NCBI RefSeq assembly: GCF_963676065.1
Contig: NZ_OY780933.1
Location: forward strand, 1,178,001 to 1,242,000
Length of the DNA: 64,000 nucleotides
Source of the DNA: Maridesulfovibrio sp.
GTDB lineage: Bacteria > Desulfobacterota > Desulfovibrionia > Desulfovibrionales > Desulfovibrionaceae
Direction: 5' to 3'
The position numbers were made by a program, and so were the translations under genes. Shown one piece after another: positions 52,880 through 62,111 of the stretch (position 1 is its first letter; every line of letters starts with the position of its first letter). The notes under the pieces were generated by a model that did not search any database, was not told where the DNA came from, and saw only the letters and a program-made list of their open reading frames with translations.

Positions 52880-54677
52880 CAAAAAGCCCGGACGATCCAT
52901 GTTGCTGACTTTTGTTATGCTTGCTGTTGCTCTTTGGTGTGTGGAAGCCTTTTTTGATTTTACCTGGTTTGAGGCTGAACCAAATAGCTTATTCCATAGT
53001 TTTTTTCCTGCGGATGATCCTCATGAAATGTTTGTACGCACGCTGATGGTTAGTGCGGTCATTTTTTGCGGAGCGATAGTTTCTTTTCTGTATGGCCGTG
53101 CTGTTCATTCTGAGAAAGAGGCTTTGGAAAGTGAAGAAAACCTGAAGACTCTGTTTAATTCCATCGGAGATGCCGTTATCGCCACTGATAGGCAGGGAAT
53201 TGTGGTCAGGATGAATCCGGTGGCCGAAAAACTTACCGGGTGGACCATAGAAGAAAGCAGGGGGACAGCCCTGACCGATATTTTTAACATTGTACATTCC
53301 GTGACCAAGCATCCGTGCGAGAATCCCGTGGATAAGGTTCTCAAATATAAAAAGGTGGTAGAACTCACTGATCACACCACTCTGATATCCAAAAACGGAG
53401 AGCATTATCATATTGCCGATTCCGCAGCTCCGGTCTTAGATGAAGAGGGCAGCATAACAGGTACGGTTCTTGTCTTCAGGGATGTGTCAGATGAATATCT
53501 GCGCCGTGAAGAATTGCGTAAGTTGCGTAATTACCTTTCAAATATAATAGATTCCATGCCGTCAATCCTTGTCGGGGTGGATGCTGAAGGCAAGGTTACG
53601 CAATGGAATATGACTGCGGAAAAAATTACCGGGGTTTCATCTGCCGACGCGTATGGCAAATCTCTTGTTTCCGTGTTTCCGCGCATGAGTTCCGAGATGG
53701 ATAAGATAAGAAAAAGTATCCAAACTCGCCGTGCCATGAGCGAAGAGCGTAAACTCAGACATGTTGACAGTGATGTCCGTTATGAAGATCTGACGATTTT
53801 TCCGCTTGTGGCTAACGGTGTTGAGGGTGCGGTTATCCAGATTGATGACGTCACTGAACGTTGCAATATGGAGCAGATGATGATTCAGACTGAGAAAATG
53901 ATGTCCGTGGGAGGTTTGGCTGCCGGGATGGCTCATGAGATAAACAATCCTCTTGCGGCGATTTCCGGCAATGCCCAGAATATTGTCAACCGTATCTATA
54001 AAGATCTGGACATGAATCGTCTCGTTGCCGCTGAATGCAACGTTGAGCTGGAGAATTTACGGGACTACCTTTCCCGCAGGGAAATTCCCAAGATGCTGAA
54101 CGGTATATCCGACTCATGTAACCGCGCAGCTTCCATTGTGACCAATATGCTTCGGTTCAGCCGTAAAAGCAAAAAGAGATTTACTAAATGCAATCTGCCG
54201 GAATTGCTGGATAACACTATCGATCTGGCGGCTAATGACTATGACCTCAAAAAGGAATATGATTTCAGGAAGATTAAAATCATTAAAGAGTACAGCCCCG
54301 ATCTTCCAAGAGTGCTTTGCGAAGAAAACGAAATTCAGCAGGTTTTCCTGAATCTCTTGAAGAACGGCGCACAGGCTATGATGGAAAAGGATTATGTTGA
54401 TGACACTTCCCGTTTTATCCTCCGGCTAAAACAGGAAGACCAGATGGCAGTTCTGGAAGTAGAGGATAATGGACCGGGTATGGAAGAGGATGTGCGTAAA
54501 AGGGTTTTTGAGCCTTTTTTTTCCACAAAAGGCGTCGGGCAGGGAACGGGTCTTGGACTTTCAGTGTCTTTTTTCATTATAACAGATCAGCATAACGGGG
54601 AAATGGAAGTGAATTCTGTTCCGGGGAAATGGACCCGTTTCGTAGTTAAAATACCCATCTCTGGTAGGGAGGCATAG
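52869..54677 (+). CDS. PAS-PAS sensor histidine kinase
   Basis: 602 residues. Two hydrophobic helices at about 12-28 and 62-78 flank a short periplasmic loop. Two PAS domains follow: NSIGDAVIATDRQGIVVRMN and DSMPSILVGVDAEGKVTQWN. The HisKA box is AAGMAHEINNPLAAISGNAQ, and the ATPase boxes are NLLKNGAQAM, VEDNGPGME and GTGLGLSVSF. Its gene overlaps the MASE1-like gene, which probably supplies the membrane sensor. The receiver gene starts 2 bases after its stop. Confidence 0.94.
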   Translation: MNYSKKPGRSMLLTFVMLAVALWCVEAFFDFTWFEAEPNSLFHSFFPADDPHEMFVRTLMVSAVIFCGAIVSFLYGRAVHSEKEALESEENLKTLFNSIGDAVIATDRQGIVVRMNPVAEKLTGWTIEESRGTALTDIFNIVHSVTKHPCENPVDKVLKYKKVVELTDHTTLISKNGEHYHIADSAAPVLDEEGSITGTVLVFRDVSDEYLRREELRKLRNYLSNIIDSMPSILVGVDAEGKVTQWNMTAEKITGVSSADAYGKSLVSVFPRMSSEMDKIRKSIQTRRAMSEERKLRHVDSDVRYEDLTIFPLVANGVEGAVIQIDDVTERCNMEQMMIQTEKMMSVGGLAAGMAHEINNPLAAISGNAQNIVNRIYKDLDMNRLVAAECNVELENLRDYLSRREIPKMLNGISDSCNRAASIVTNMLRFSRKSKKRFTKCNLPELLDNTIDLAANDYDLKKEYDFRKIKIIKEYSPDLPRVLCEENEIQQVFLNLLKNGAQAMMEKDYVDDTSRFILRLKQEDQMAVLEVEDNGPGMEEDVRKRVFEPFFSTKGVGQGTGLGLSVSFFIITDQHNGEMEVNSVPGKWTRFVVKIPISGREA

Positions 54678-54679
54678 CC

Positions 54680-55048
54680 ATGTCGAATATAATTCTGGTT
54701 CTGGATGATGACGTACATGTTAGGGAAAGTCTTGCCATAAGCCTTGAAGATGAGGAATTTCACGTCTATCAGGCAGGAAGTTCCGAAGAAGCAATGGCCT
54801 TTTTAGATAAAGAAAAAGTGGATATGGTCATCGTAGATCTCAGGCTTCCGGGGATGAATGGGACAGATTTTATCAAGGAAGCCCGTAAAAAATGGACAGA
54901 ACTGAAATTCATTATATATACCGGATCGCCCGAGTTCAGCATCCCGGTGGATCTGGCTGAGGTTTCCAGTGTTTCAAATTCCATATTTTTGAAGCCGCTG
55001 CCTACTTGCGAAGGTATGGTCAGTGAAATAAAACGCATGCTGAATTAA
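54680..55048 (+). CDS. Single-domain response regulator, partner of the PAS kinase
   Basis: 122 residues, receiver only: VLDDDV, the phosphoacceptor in VIVDLRLPGMNG, and Lys in FLKPLP. Starts 2 bases after the kinase stop, so it is its natural acceptor. Without an output domain the pathway must continue by protein contact; the MotB-like gene follows 78 bases later and a motor-related target is conceivable. Confidence 0.93.
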   Translation: MSNIILVLDDDVHVRESLAISLEDEEFHVYQAGSSEEAMAFLDKEKVDMVIVDLRLPGMNGTDFIKEARKKWTELKFIIYTGSPEFSIPVDLAEVSSVSNSIFLKPLPTCEGMVSEIKRMLN

Positions 55049-55126
55049 TAACCTACCATATTTGCAATAATGGCGGGGTGGCGCTATCAGGTTAACTGAA
55101 TAACGCTTTTCCCGGAGAATATTTTT

Positions 55127-55879
55127 GTGCCCCCGAAAAAAGAAGAAATAATATATATAGAAGCCAAGGCTCCTGCTGAACCTCCTCCGGAAGAGGGATT
55201 GCCCCCGTGGATGGCCACCTTCGCGGATATGGTAACCCTGCTGCTGTGCTTCTTTGTTCTGCTGCTTTCTTTCGCAAATCAGGATGTCGCGAACTTTGAA
55301 ACTCTGAAAGGATCGATGAAGGATGCTTTCGGTGTGCAGACCAAGGACAAGACCGGTAAGCACATGGCTTTTTCCAAAAGTCCGCATACCGCATCTTCAA
55401 TGAGCGCCAAGGCCAAAAAATCGATGCAGGCGCTTGAAGTTGATGTCAGAGCCTTTATAGCTGCCGGTAAAATGAATAAGCTGATGGCAGTTAATAGTGA
55501 TCAGCAGGGGGTTCTGGTCAGGGTGCCCTCCCGTGCTATTTTTATGCCCGGAACAGCTACTATTAATCCTAAGGTGGCAAAAATACTGGATAAGGTCGCC
55601 GGGATTATGAAAAAGAAAAATTTTAACCTGGTTGTGCGCGGACATACTGATGACCGGGCCACGAGAAATAATATCTACAGTTCCAACTGGGAGCTGTCCG
55701 CTGCAAGGGCTGCTTCCTGCCTGCGATATGTACTCAAAAAATCAGGGATTTCTTCAAAACGGGTTAAGGCTGTAGGGTACGCCGGAACTAAACCGCTGGT
55801 CCCGAATACTTCTGACCGGAACAGGGCCATCAACCGCAGGGTTGAATTTTATTACCAGCCTCCTTCGGATAGATGGTAA
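55127..55879 (+). CDS. MotB/OmpA-like stator-type protein
   Basis: 250 residues. One membrane helix at about 33-50 begins with the proton- or sodium-pathway Asp34 in WMATFADMVTLLL, preceded by the PEEGLPPW segment usual in MotB. The C-terminal OmpA-like peptidoglycan-binding domain (about 125-245) has VVRGHTDDRATRN and GYAGTKPLVPNTSDRNRAINRRVE. Start is GTG 55127 with GGAG about 9 bases upstream. No motA is adjacent. Sequence and pathway residues fit PomB/MotB of a stator. Confidence 0.9.
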   Translation: MPPKKEEIIYIEAKAPAEPPPEEGLPPWMATFADMVTLLLCFFVLLLSFANQDVANFETLKGSMKDAFGVQTKDKTGKHMAFSKSPHTASSMSAKAKKSMQALEVDVRAFIAAGKMNKLMAVNSDQQGVLVRVPSRAIFMPGTATINPKVAKILDKVAGIMKKKNFNLVVRGHTDDRATRNNIYSSNWELSAARAASCLRYVLKKSGISSKRVKAVGYAGTKPLVPNTSDRNRAINRRVEFYYQPPSDRW

Positions 55880-55900
55880 TTGGTGTCTGTGGACTGATTA

Positions 55901-55946
55901 AAAAAAATCCCGGCATTCCTTATGTGGAAGTGCCGGGATTTTTTTG
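55901..55946. terminator. Bidirectional terminator between the MotB-like gene and mucR
   Basis: AAAAAAATCCCGGCA pairs with TGCCGGGATTTTTTT across TTCCTTATGTGGAAG, with T-runs on both strands. Confidence 0.92.
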
Positions 55947-55960
55947 ATGAAAAATATGGT

Positions 55961-56356
55961 TTATTGTTTTTTACGTTTTTCCCAGAGTTTCATTTCTTTC
56001 ATCTTTTTGCGTCGTTCACGCTGCAGGGATTTGCAGACCAAAGGTGTTTTCTTCGCGTATCCCCATTTCTCCCGATATTCTTCCGGAGTAAGGCCGTATT
56101 TTGCAAGGTGACGCTTAGTCAGTACCTTGAAAGACTTGCCCGATTCCAGACAGATGATGCTCTTTTCTCTGATGGCTTTTTTAGGATCTACCGGCGGGGT
56201 CGGTTCCTGAGAACCGTTATCGAACATGCCGTCACTGATTTTTTTGATTCCTGCAGACAATTTCTGCACCATGGAGGTGATTTCCTCTTCAGTCATGGTT
56301 CTTACGCTGGCCTGAGCTTTAACAATTTCAAGGGCCTCTTTCAGATGATCTTCCAT
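55961..56356 (-). CDS. MucR/Ros-family zinc-finger-type regulator
   Basis: 131 residues. The family DNA-binding core is IICLESGKSFKVLTKRHLAKYGLTPEEYREKWGY (read as two parts, 69-102), followed by TPLVCKSLQRERRK. One cysteine and His residues are present, but the second cysteine of the classic finger is not at the usual place (CLESG instead of Cx2C). The C-terminus is very basic. These proteins bind A+T-rich promoters and silence exopolysaccharide, motility or virulence genes. GGGGAG precedes the ATG by 5 bases. Confidence 0.9.
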   Translation of the reverse strand: MEDHLKEALEIVKAQASVRTMTEEEITSMVQKLSAGIKKISDGMFDNGSQEPTPPVDPKKAIREKSIICLESGKSFKVLTKRHLAKYGLTPEEYREKWGYAKKTPLVCKSLQRERRKKMKEMKLWEKRKKQ

Positions 56357-56786
56357 ATTATCTCCCCTTATTCTGTTGTTATTTTCTATGTGTTATAAAT
56401 TAATGAAAAATTATGTTCGGCAGTTACTGCTTGGTCTGTTTATGTCTCTCTTTATTGTAAACCTTGCATGCAACTGATCATTACCAATAACACTATCTGT
56501 GGATAAAGGTGAAGTAGAATGTTAAATTCTGATTATTCTTTGTGAGTATTGCACGTGAGTTATAGTACGTGTCCATGTCTGTGTTACTCAAATTGATCAT
56601 TGAGGCGGACTAAGCAGTTGGATGTTATATGTTCGGATGTTTGACTTTGTAATCTTTAAAAAAAAGTTTGCATTACTTTTTTAAGGTAGTTGAGTTATAA
56701 CTTTGCTGTAACTGTTTTTTCTGTGGGGGAGTTGTTTTCTTTTTTAAGTGAATTAAATCATTTCTTATAGCTAGAGAGGTCTTTCT
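56357..56786. promoter_or_regulatory. A+T-rich divergent region between mucR and glgP
   Basis: 430 bases with no gene. It should contain both promoters. Long A/T tracts (for example near 56655-56690) are the type MucR-family proteins prefer, so autoregulation is possible. No strong hairpin or repeat was seen. Confidence 0.4.
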
Positions 56787-59264
56787 ATGCCTAAAGATAT
56801 TAAAGATTTTTTAAATGAAATAGGTGGAATGGATGTTGATTCTCTTGAAAACTGCGTCTGCCGCCATCATCTTTCCAATCTGGGGCGTGATTATGGCCGC
56901 ACGGATATTTTCTCTCTCTATCAGGCTCTTGCTTATACTTTGCGGGACCGTCTGGTCGGTAATTGGATTAAAACCCAGCAGTCTTATTATAATCAGCGAG
57001 CCAAAAGCGTTTATTATCTTTCACTTGAGTTTTTGACCGGTAAATCTCTGGCCAGCAATACCTTGAGCCTTGGGGTGGAAAAGGAAGTGGTTGAGGTCCT
57101 CGATAGGTTCGGGGTTTCCCTTGAGGAAACTGAAAACGCGGAAGCGGATGCCGGGCTGGGGAATGGCGGATTGGGGCGTCTTGCATCGTGTTTTCTCGAT
57201 TCCATGGCCAGTCTTGGAATTTCCGGTTACGGTTACGGAATCAGGTACGAGTACGGAATTTTCAAACAGGCAATTGAAAACGGTGAGCAGGTTGAAGCCC
57301 CGGACGATTGGCTGCATACCGGTAATCCCTGGGAATTCAACCGCAAAGGTTTCATGTTTACGGTCCGGCTCTATGGACGTGAGGAACAGTTCACACACGA
57401 GGATGGATCTATCCGGCACCGGTGGGCGGACAGCGCCAAGGTCATGGCTGTCCCGGTGGATATGCTTATTCCGGGATACAGAAACGAAAATGTGATCAAT
57501 ATGCGACTCTGGGAGGCCCAGCCTGCAAGGCGTTTTAATTTCGACCTCTTCAACAGCGGTGATTACATTCGGTCCATGGAAGACGCGGTTCGTTCCCAGA
57601 CGATTTCCAAGGTGCTCTATCCTAATGACCGGCTGAGTGAAGGGCGAGAGCTACGTCTTGTGCAGCAGTATTTTTTCGTCTCGGCTACGATTCAGGATAT
57701 GATGCGCCGGTTTAAAAAACTGAAGCTTGATTTTTCCGAGCTGCCCAACCGGGCGGTAGTTCAGCTTAATGAAACCCATCCGGCTATCGCCATCCCGGAA
57801 CTTATGCGTATCCTCATCGATGAAAAAATGCTGAACTGGGATCAGGCATGGCGCATCTGCCGCAGAACATTTGCCTACACCAATCACACGGTAATGCCTG
57901 AAGCCCTTGAAAAATGGCCTTTGGACATGATGCGGAATGTGTTGCCGCGTCATGTTTCCATTATTTTTGAAATTAATCGCCGTTTTATGGAAGATGTGAA
58001 AGCCCGTTTTCCCGGTGATGAAGATCGTCTGAAACGTATGTCAATTATCGAGGACTGCGAGTTTCCTCAGGTTCGTATGGCGTGGCTGGCTGTGGTAGGC
58101 AGTTTCACCGTGAACGGGGTTTCCTCCCTGCACGGGGAGTTGATTAAGAAGAATATTTTTCAGGATTTTGTGGAAATGTTCCCCGGCAGGTTCATTTCGG
58201 TAACCAACGGGATAACTCCGCGCAGGTGGCTTAGACAGTGTAATCAGTCACTTTCGAAGCTCATTACCGAAACGATAGGGGAGGAGTGGGTTACAGATCT
58301 TGACCAGCTGAGCAAGCTTGCTCCTCTGGCCGATGACCCTGATTTTCAGAAGCGCTGGTATGAATGCAAGCTCAAGGAAAAGAAGCGTCTCGTTGACTAT
58401 GCCCGCAATGAATACGGACTTTATATGCCTGCGGACTGGATGTATGATGTGCATGTAAAGCGCATCCATGAATACAAACGCCAGCTGCTTAACGTGCTGC
58501 ACGCAATAACTCTCTACTGCCGTTTGAAGCGCAACCCGAACAGCGTTGCCGTGCCGAGGCTTAAGATTTTCGCAGGTAAAGCGGCCCCCGGCTATTTTTT
58601 GGCAAAGCGCATCATCAGGTTGATCAATGCGGTGGGGGCTGTTGTCAATTCAGACCCTGCGGTAAATCATAAGCTGCGCATCGTTTTTATGCCCAACTAT
58701 AGAGTTTCACAGGCGGAACGCATTATTCCCGCAACCGATCTTTCCGAGCAGATTTCATTGGCCGGGACGGAAGCTTCCGGAACCGGAAATATGAAGTTCG
58801 CCCTGAACGGTGCCTTAACCATCGGTACTCTTGATGGTGCCAATATTGAGATTATGGAAGAAGTCGGCCGGGAGCACATGTTCATTTTCGGTATGGATGC
58901 GGATGAAGTGGAAACGCGTAAACAGAACGGCTATAACCCTTCGGAAATTGCTTCAGCGGATCAGGAACTGGGCGAGGTTTTGCATTATATCGGCGATGGT
59001 ACTTTTTCGGAAGGGGACCGCGAGCTTTTCCGACCGATTCTGGACGCCCTTTTTAACGGCGGGGATCAGTACATGGTTCTTGCCGATTATCGGGATTATG
59101 TCGACGCGCAGGACCGGGTGGATAAATTATGGCTGGATCGCAGCGGATGGCTACGCAGTTCCATCCTCAATACCGCCGGTTCCGGGTATTTTTCCAGTGA
59201 TCGGGCTATAATGGATTACGCCCGTAATGTATGGGGAATCCGGCCCATGGATATGGAAAAATAG
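56787..59264 (+). CDS. glgP: Glycogen/starch phosphorylase
   Basis: 825 residues, full length. Releases glucose 1-phosphate from glycogen. Family landmarks: VYYLSLEFLTGKSLASN, DAGLGNGGLGRLASCFLDS, NETHPAIAIPELMRIL, NGITPRRWL and the PLP site EASGTGNMKFALNGALTIGT with the cofactor lysine. GAGAGG precedes the ATG. It stands alone, with a hairpin after it. Confidence 0.97.
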   Translation: MPKDIKDFLNEIGGMDVDSLENCVCRHHLSNLGRDYGRTDIFSLYQALAYTLRDRLVGNWIKTQQSYYNQRAKSVYYLSLEFLTGKSLASNTLSLGVEKEVVEVLDRFGVSLEETENAEADAGLGNGGLGRLASCFLDSMASLGISGYGYGIRYEYGIFKQAIENGEQVEAPDDWLHTGNPWEFNRKGFMFTVRLYGREEQFTHEDGSIRHRWADSAKVMAVPVDMLIPGYRNENVINMRLWEAQPARRFNFDLFNSGDYIRSMEDAVRSQTISKVLYPNDRLSEGRELRLVQQYFFVSATIQDMMRRFKKLKLDFSELPNRAVVQLNETHPAIAIPELMRILIDEKMLNWDQAWRICRRTFAYTNHTVMPEALEKWPLDMMRNVLPRHVSIIFEINRRFMEDVKARFPGDEDRLKRMSIIEDCEFPQVRMAWLAVVGSFTVNGVSSLHGELIKKNIFQDFVEMFPGRFISVTNGITPRRWLRQCNQSLSKLITETIGEEWVTDLDQLSKLAPLADDPDFQKRWYECKLKEKKRLVDYARNEYGLYMPADWMYDVHVKRIHEYKRQLLNVLHAITLYCRLKRNPNSVAVPRLKIFAGKAAPGYFLAKRIIRLINAVGAVVNSDPAVNHKLRIVFMPNYRVSQAERIIPATDLSEQISLAGTEASGTGNMKFALNGALTIGTLDGANIEIMEEVGREHMFIFGMDADEVETRKQNGYNPSEIASADQELGEVLHYIGDGTFSEGDRELFRPILDALFNGGDQYMVLADYRDYVDAQDRVDKLWLDRSGWLRSSILNTAGSGYFSSDRAIMDYARNVWGIRPMDMEK

Positions 59265-59286
59265 CCTGATTTTAACCCGACCTTAA

Positions 59287-59322
59287 CATAACCGCCTGTT
59301 CCTCGTGGAATAGGCGGTTATG
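59287..59322 (+). terminator. Hairpin after glgP
   Basis: CATAACCGCCT and AGGCGGTTATG pair, extended by GTTCC/GGAAT around TCGT. The T-run is short (CAGTTTAAG), so termination strength is uncertain. Confidence 0.6.
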
Positions 59323-59488
59323 CAGTTTAAGAGGGTGTTAACCATATGATATCTGCCGATTAGTTATGTGTGCCGGAGGAGATTAAGCTCATCCCAGACA
59401 TTTCGCGGGGTGCGGGAGGTTTTGCTTTCAGCGGGAAATTTACATATATTGTAGCTCCAGAACTGATTATAAGAATGGATACCAGATA

Positions 59489-60265
59489 ATGAAAATGAAA
59501 TTTCGTCCTTTTACGGCTTTCCTGCTGATTCTCCTGCTGCTTGCGGGAGTCTGCACGTCCCTTTTTCATATGGGGTTTTTCGATGCTTTTTTTACTGATG
59601 AAGTAGCAGAAATTCAGCAGCAGGGAGAAGGTCCGGTTGTCCGGCGCGAGGTGAGCAATCTTGTTTTGCCGTTGGAGGATTCTGGAGATGAGACTGTTCA
59701 GGATGAGAGCGGTCTTAAAGAGACCGACATAAAGACTGAAAACAAGCCTGCGGAAGAATATACAGCGGAAAAGAAAGAGCAGGAAAAGGCCGATATAGTC
59801 GTTCCTGCTGTGGTAGATGAAAAGGCTGCCCCGGAAGATAAGTCTGCCCCGGGAGATAAGTCTGCCCCGGAAGATAAGCCTGCTTCCAAGCCGGAGTCTG
59901 TGAACCGGGAGAAGGCTGATTCCCCAAAACCCTTATCTGCCAAAGGTTTTGTAAAAGGATTGAGCTCTGTCTGTAACATGCCAAAAGTCGAAATAAAGAT
60001 TGCGCTTTCTTCGGCTGCGGGAAAAATAAACTGGTTCAATCTTGATAAGCCGCGCCGACTGGTAGTGGATCTGTATGGGAAATGGGAGAACAAGACTAAG
60101 TCCCTGTATCGCATAAAGAATTGCCCGATTCAGAAGGTCGTCCTAGGCGAACACCCTGATAAATTGCGTCTGGTTATCTATCTTGACCATGAGAGCCTCT
60201 CTGCAAAGCTCAAGCCGGTAATCCAAAGGCATGATAAAGAGGTTGTCCTACGCCTTGATTTTTGA
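59489..60265 (+). CDS. AMIN-domain protein with Pro/Lys-rich linker
   Basis: 258 residues. A membrane anchor or signal helix lies at about 8-27. A charged linker, rich in Glu, Lys, Ala and Pro, runs to residue about 150 and includes three tandem SAPEDK-type hexapeptides. The C-terminal 100 residues match an AMIN domain (VEIKIALSSAAGKINWFNLD, LVVDLYGKWENK, VVLGEHPDKLRLVIYLD), which binds peptidoglycan or targets secretion and division proteins. No amidase domain follows, so it would act as a periplasmic scaffold. No strong ribosome binding site precedes the ATG. Confidence 0.82.
   Translation: MKMKFRPFTAFLLILLLLAGVCTSLFHMGFFDAFFTDEVAEIQQQGEGPVVRREVSNLVLPLEDSGDETVQDESGLKETDIKTENKPAEEYTAEKKEQEKADIVVPAVVDEKAAPEDKSAPGDKSAPEDKPASKPESVNREKADSPKPLSAKGFVKGLSSVCNMPKVEIKIALSSAAGKINWFNLDKPRRLVVDLYGKWENKTKSLYRIKNCPIQKVVLGEHPDKLRLVIYLDHESLSAKLKPVIQRHDKEVVLRLDF
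59828..59881 (+). repeat. Three tandem 18-bp repeats in the AMIN-protein linker
   Basis: Unit GCCCCGGAAGATAAGTCT, repeated at 59828, 59846 and 59864 with one or two base changes each, encoding Ala-Pro-(Glu/Gly)-Asp-Lys-(Ser/Pro). Copy number may vary between strains. Confidence 0.9.
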
Positions 60266-60293
60266 TTCATACCTGCTGAAAATTTAAATTTAA

Positions 60294-60329
60294 CGCCCTG
60301 TGGAGCTTGATGCCCGCAGGGCTTTTTTT
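60294..60329 (+). terminator. Terminator after the AMIN-domain gene
   Basis: GCCCTG and CAGGGC pair, with inner GG/CC, followed by TTTTTTT. Confidence 0.8.
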
Positions 60330-60396
60330 ATGGTCATAAATAAAAATGTCTGATTTTAACATATTGAAATATAAGTTTTTAATAGTGCGATGTTGC

Positions 60397-60442
60397 GCGT
60401 AACATAAACGTAACGACCGGGTCATTGCCCTGTAACCCGTGG
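60397..60442 (+). promoter_or_regulatory. Phased Pho-box array upstream of pstB
   Basis: GTAAC at 60399, GTAAC at 60410, GTCAT at 60421 and GTAAC at 60432 are spaced by exactly 11 bases, the direct-repeat period of PhoB binding sites (core TGTNA). The array lies 120-165 bases before the pstB start, and a candidate -10 (TTAATT) follows near 60450. This predicts phosphate-starvation control of pstB-phoU. Confidence 0.7.
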
Positions 60443-60562
60443 CAGATAGTTAATTCATGTCACTTAAGAATGGTGGCAATCTTTATGATGTGTACCAATT
60501 AAGATCGGGATCGGACGAACCTGGTCCTATTTTATTTTATATAAATTTATGGAGACAATGTA

Positions 60563-61324
60563 ATGGGGCAAGCTGTTAAAATCGCTTCCAAAAATCTTGA
60601 CTTTTATTATGGTGACTTCAAGGCTCTTGAAGATATTTCCATGGATTTCGAAGAAAACAGGGTTACCGCGCTTATCGGCCCTTCCGGTTGCGGTAAAAGT
60701 ACTTTTCTACGTTGTCTGAACAGAATGAATGATCTTATTCCCGGAACACGTGTAGACGGCGATCTCACCCTAGATGATGAAGATATTTACGCTCAGGGAT
60801 TGGACGTGGTTACTCTCAGAAGGCGTGTGGGCATGGTTTTTCAGAAGCCCAACCCCTTTCCTAAATCCATATTTGAAAATGTCGCTTACGGTCTGCGTGT
60901 GAATGGCATTAAAGATAAAGAGTTCGTAGCCCACAAGGTAGAGGAAAGTCTCAAGGGCGGCGCTCTTTGGGATGAAGTGAAAGACCGCCTGCATGCTTCC
61001 GCGCTCGGACTTTCCGGCGGTCAGCAGCAGAGGCTGTGTATTGCCCGCGCTCTTGCAGTTGAGCCTGAAATCCTGCTCATGGATGAGCCCGCTTCAGCCC
61101 TTGATCCCATTGCGACCCAGAAGATTGAGGACTTGATTCACGAACTTAAAAAGAATTTTACCATTATTATTGTGACCCATTCCATGCAGCAGGCTGCGCG
61201 TGTGTCCGATCAGACCGCATTCTTTTATATGGGGCGCCTCATCGAAACCGGTAAGACGGAAACCATGTTTACCAAGCCTAAAAACAAGCAGACTGAAGAT
61301 TATATCACAGGTAGATTCGGTTAA
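60563..61324 (+). CDS. pstB: Phosphate ABC transporter ATP-binding protein
   Basis: 253 residues. Walker [11 protein letters not shown]-loop [18 protein letters not shown], signature [16 protein letters not shown] and Walker [13 protein letters not shown] are all present. It energises uptake of inorganic phosphate through PstC and PstA, and with PhoU takes part in signalling to the PhoR kinase. pstS, pstC and pstA are not in this window, so this is a separate pstB-phoU unit. The ATG has a GGAG about 8 bases upstream. Confidence 0.97.
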   Translation: MGQAVKIASKNLDFYYGDFKALEDISMDFEENRVTALIGPSGCGKSTFLRCLNRMNDLIPGTRVDGDLTLDDEDIYAQGLDVVTLRRRVGMVFQKPNPFPKSIFENVAYGLRVNGIKDKEFVAHKVEESLKGGALWDEVKDRLHASALGLSGGQQQRLCIARALAVEPEILLMDEPASALDPIATQKIEDLIHELKKNFTIIIVTHSMQQAARVSDQTAFFYMGRLIETGKTETMFTKPKNKQTEDYITGRFG

Positions 61325-61384
61325 GGGTTGCGTTGTCACTGTAACTGGTCCGAATTGACGGATCTCAAGTTGAGGAGTTTTCAT

Positions 61385-62050
61385 ATGGAGCAGCGTGCCC
61401 ACTTTGTTAAAAAAATGGATGACCTGAAAGTTCAGGTCCTCAGGATGTCCAGCATGGCAGAAACGGCTCTGCAAAATTCAGTAAAAGCTTTGGCGGAAAG
61501 TAATGCCGAACTGGCTGAAGACATCATCATGAATGATATCAAAATCAATGAGCTTGAGTATGAGCTTGATGAATATAATCTGGGACTGCTGGCTCTTGAT
61601 CAGCCCATGGCCCGGGATTTGCGTTTTATCGTAGGGTCCATGCGTATCAGCAGCAATCTCGAGCGGATAGGTGATCAGGCGGTTAATCTTTCACACCGGG
61701 CGGTTTTTTTGAGCACTCGCCCTCCGCTCCCATTTAACCAGTTGCTGGACCGCATGAGCACCATTGCGATTGAAATGGTTTCCAAGGCGGTTAAAGCTTT
61801 CGCGGATGAAGATCACGTACTTGCTGCAGAAGTATGCGGCATGGATAATGAGGCAGATGGTCTCAGTGTTCGGATTCTTAAGGGACTTATCGAGAACATG
61901 GTCTCTGAAACAAGAATTGTTGAGCGTGGTGTCCATTTGATCATGGCTGCCAGCCATCTGGAGCGTATTGCGGACCAGGCTACCAATATTGCCGAATCAG
62001 TTATTTTTATTACTCAGGGCGTCAATATCAAGCATCAATGCAAAGGCTAA
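61385..62050 (+). CDS. phoU: Phosphate-specific transport regulator PhoU
   Basis: 221 residues from the ATG at 61385 (GAGGAG 8 bases upstream); a longer frame from 61328 adds 19 residues without family support. It has two three-helix repeats; the conserved acidic patches are ELEYELDEYNLGLLALDQPMA region (about 55-80) and EADGLSVRILKG (second repeat), and RDLRFIVGSMRISSNLERIGDQAVN is a family signature. PhoU links the Pst transporter to PhoR. It is followed by a strong terminator. Confidence 0.96.
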   Translation: MEQRAHFVKKMDDLKVQVLRMSSMAETALQNSVKALAESNAELAEDIIMNDIKINELEYELDEYNLGLLALDQPMARDLRFIVGSMRISSNLERIGDQAVNLSHRAVFLSTRPPLPFNQLLDRMSTIAIEMVSKAVKAFADEDHVLAAEVCGMDNEADGLSVRILKGLIENMVSETRIVERGVHLIMAASHLERIADQATNIAESVIFITQGVNIKHQCKG

Positions 62051-62078
62051 ACCTAAGCTGTCTTGATTTATTTTTTTG

Positions 62079-62111
62079 AATGAGCCGGATTTATTCCGGC
62101 TCATTTTTTCG
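62079..62111 (+). terminator. Terminator after phoU
   Basis: ATGAGCCGGA and TCCGGCTCAT pair around TTTAT, followed by TTTTTT. Confidence 0.9.

Noticed and set aside
59828-59881. Possible CRISPR repeats
   Set aside because: Units are directly adjacent with no spacers and encode an in-frame linker.
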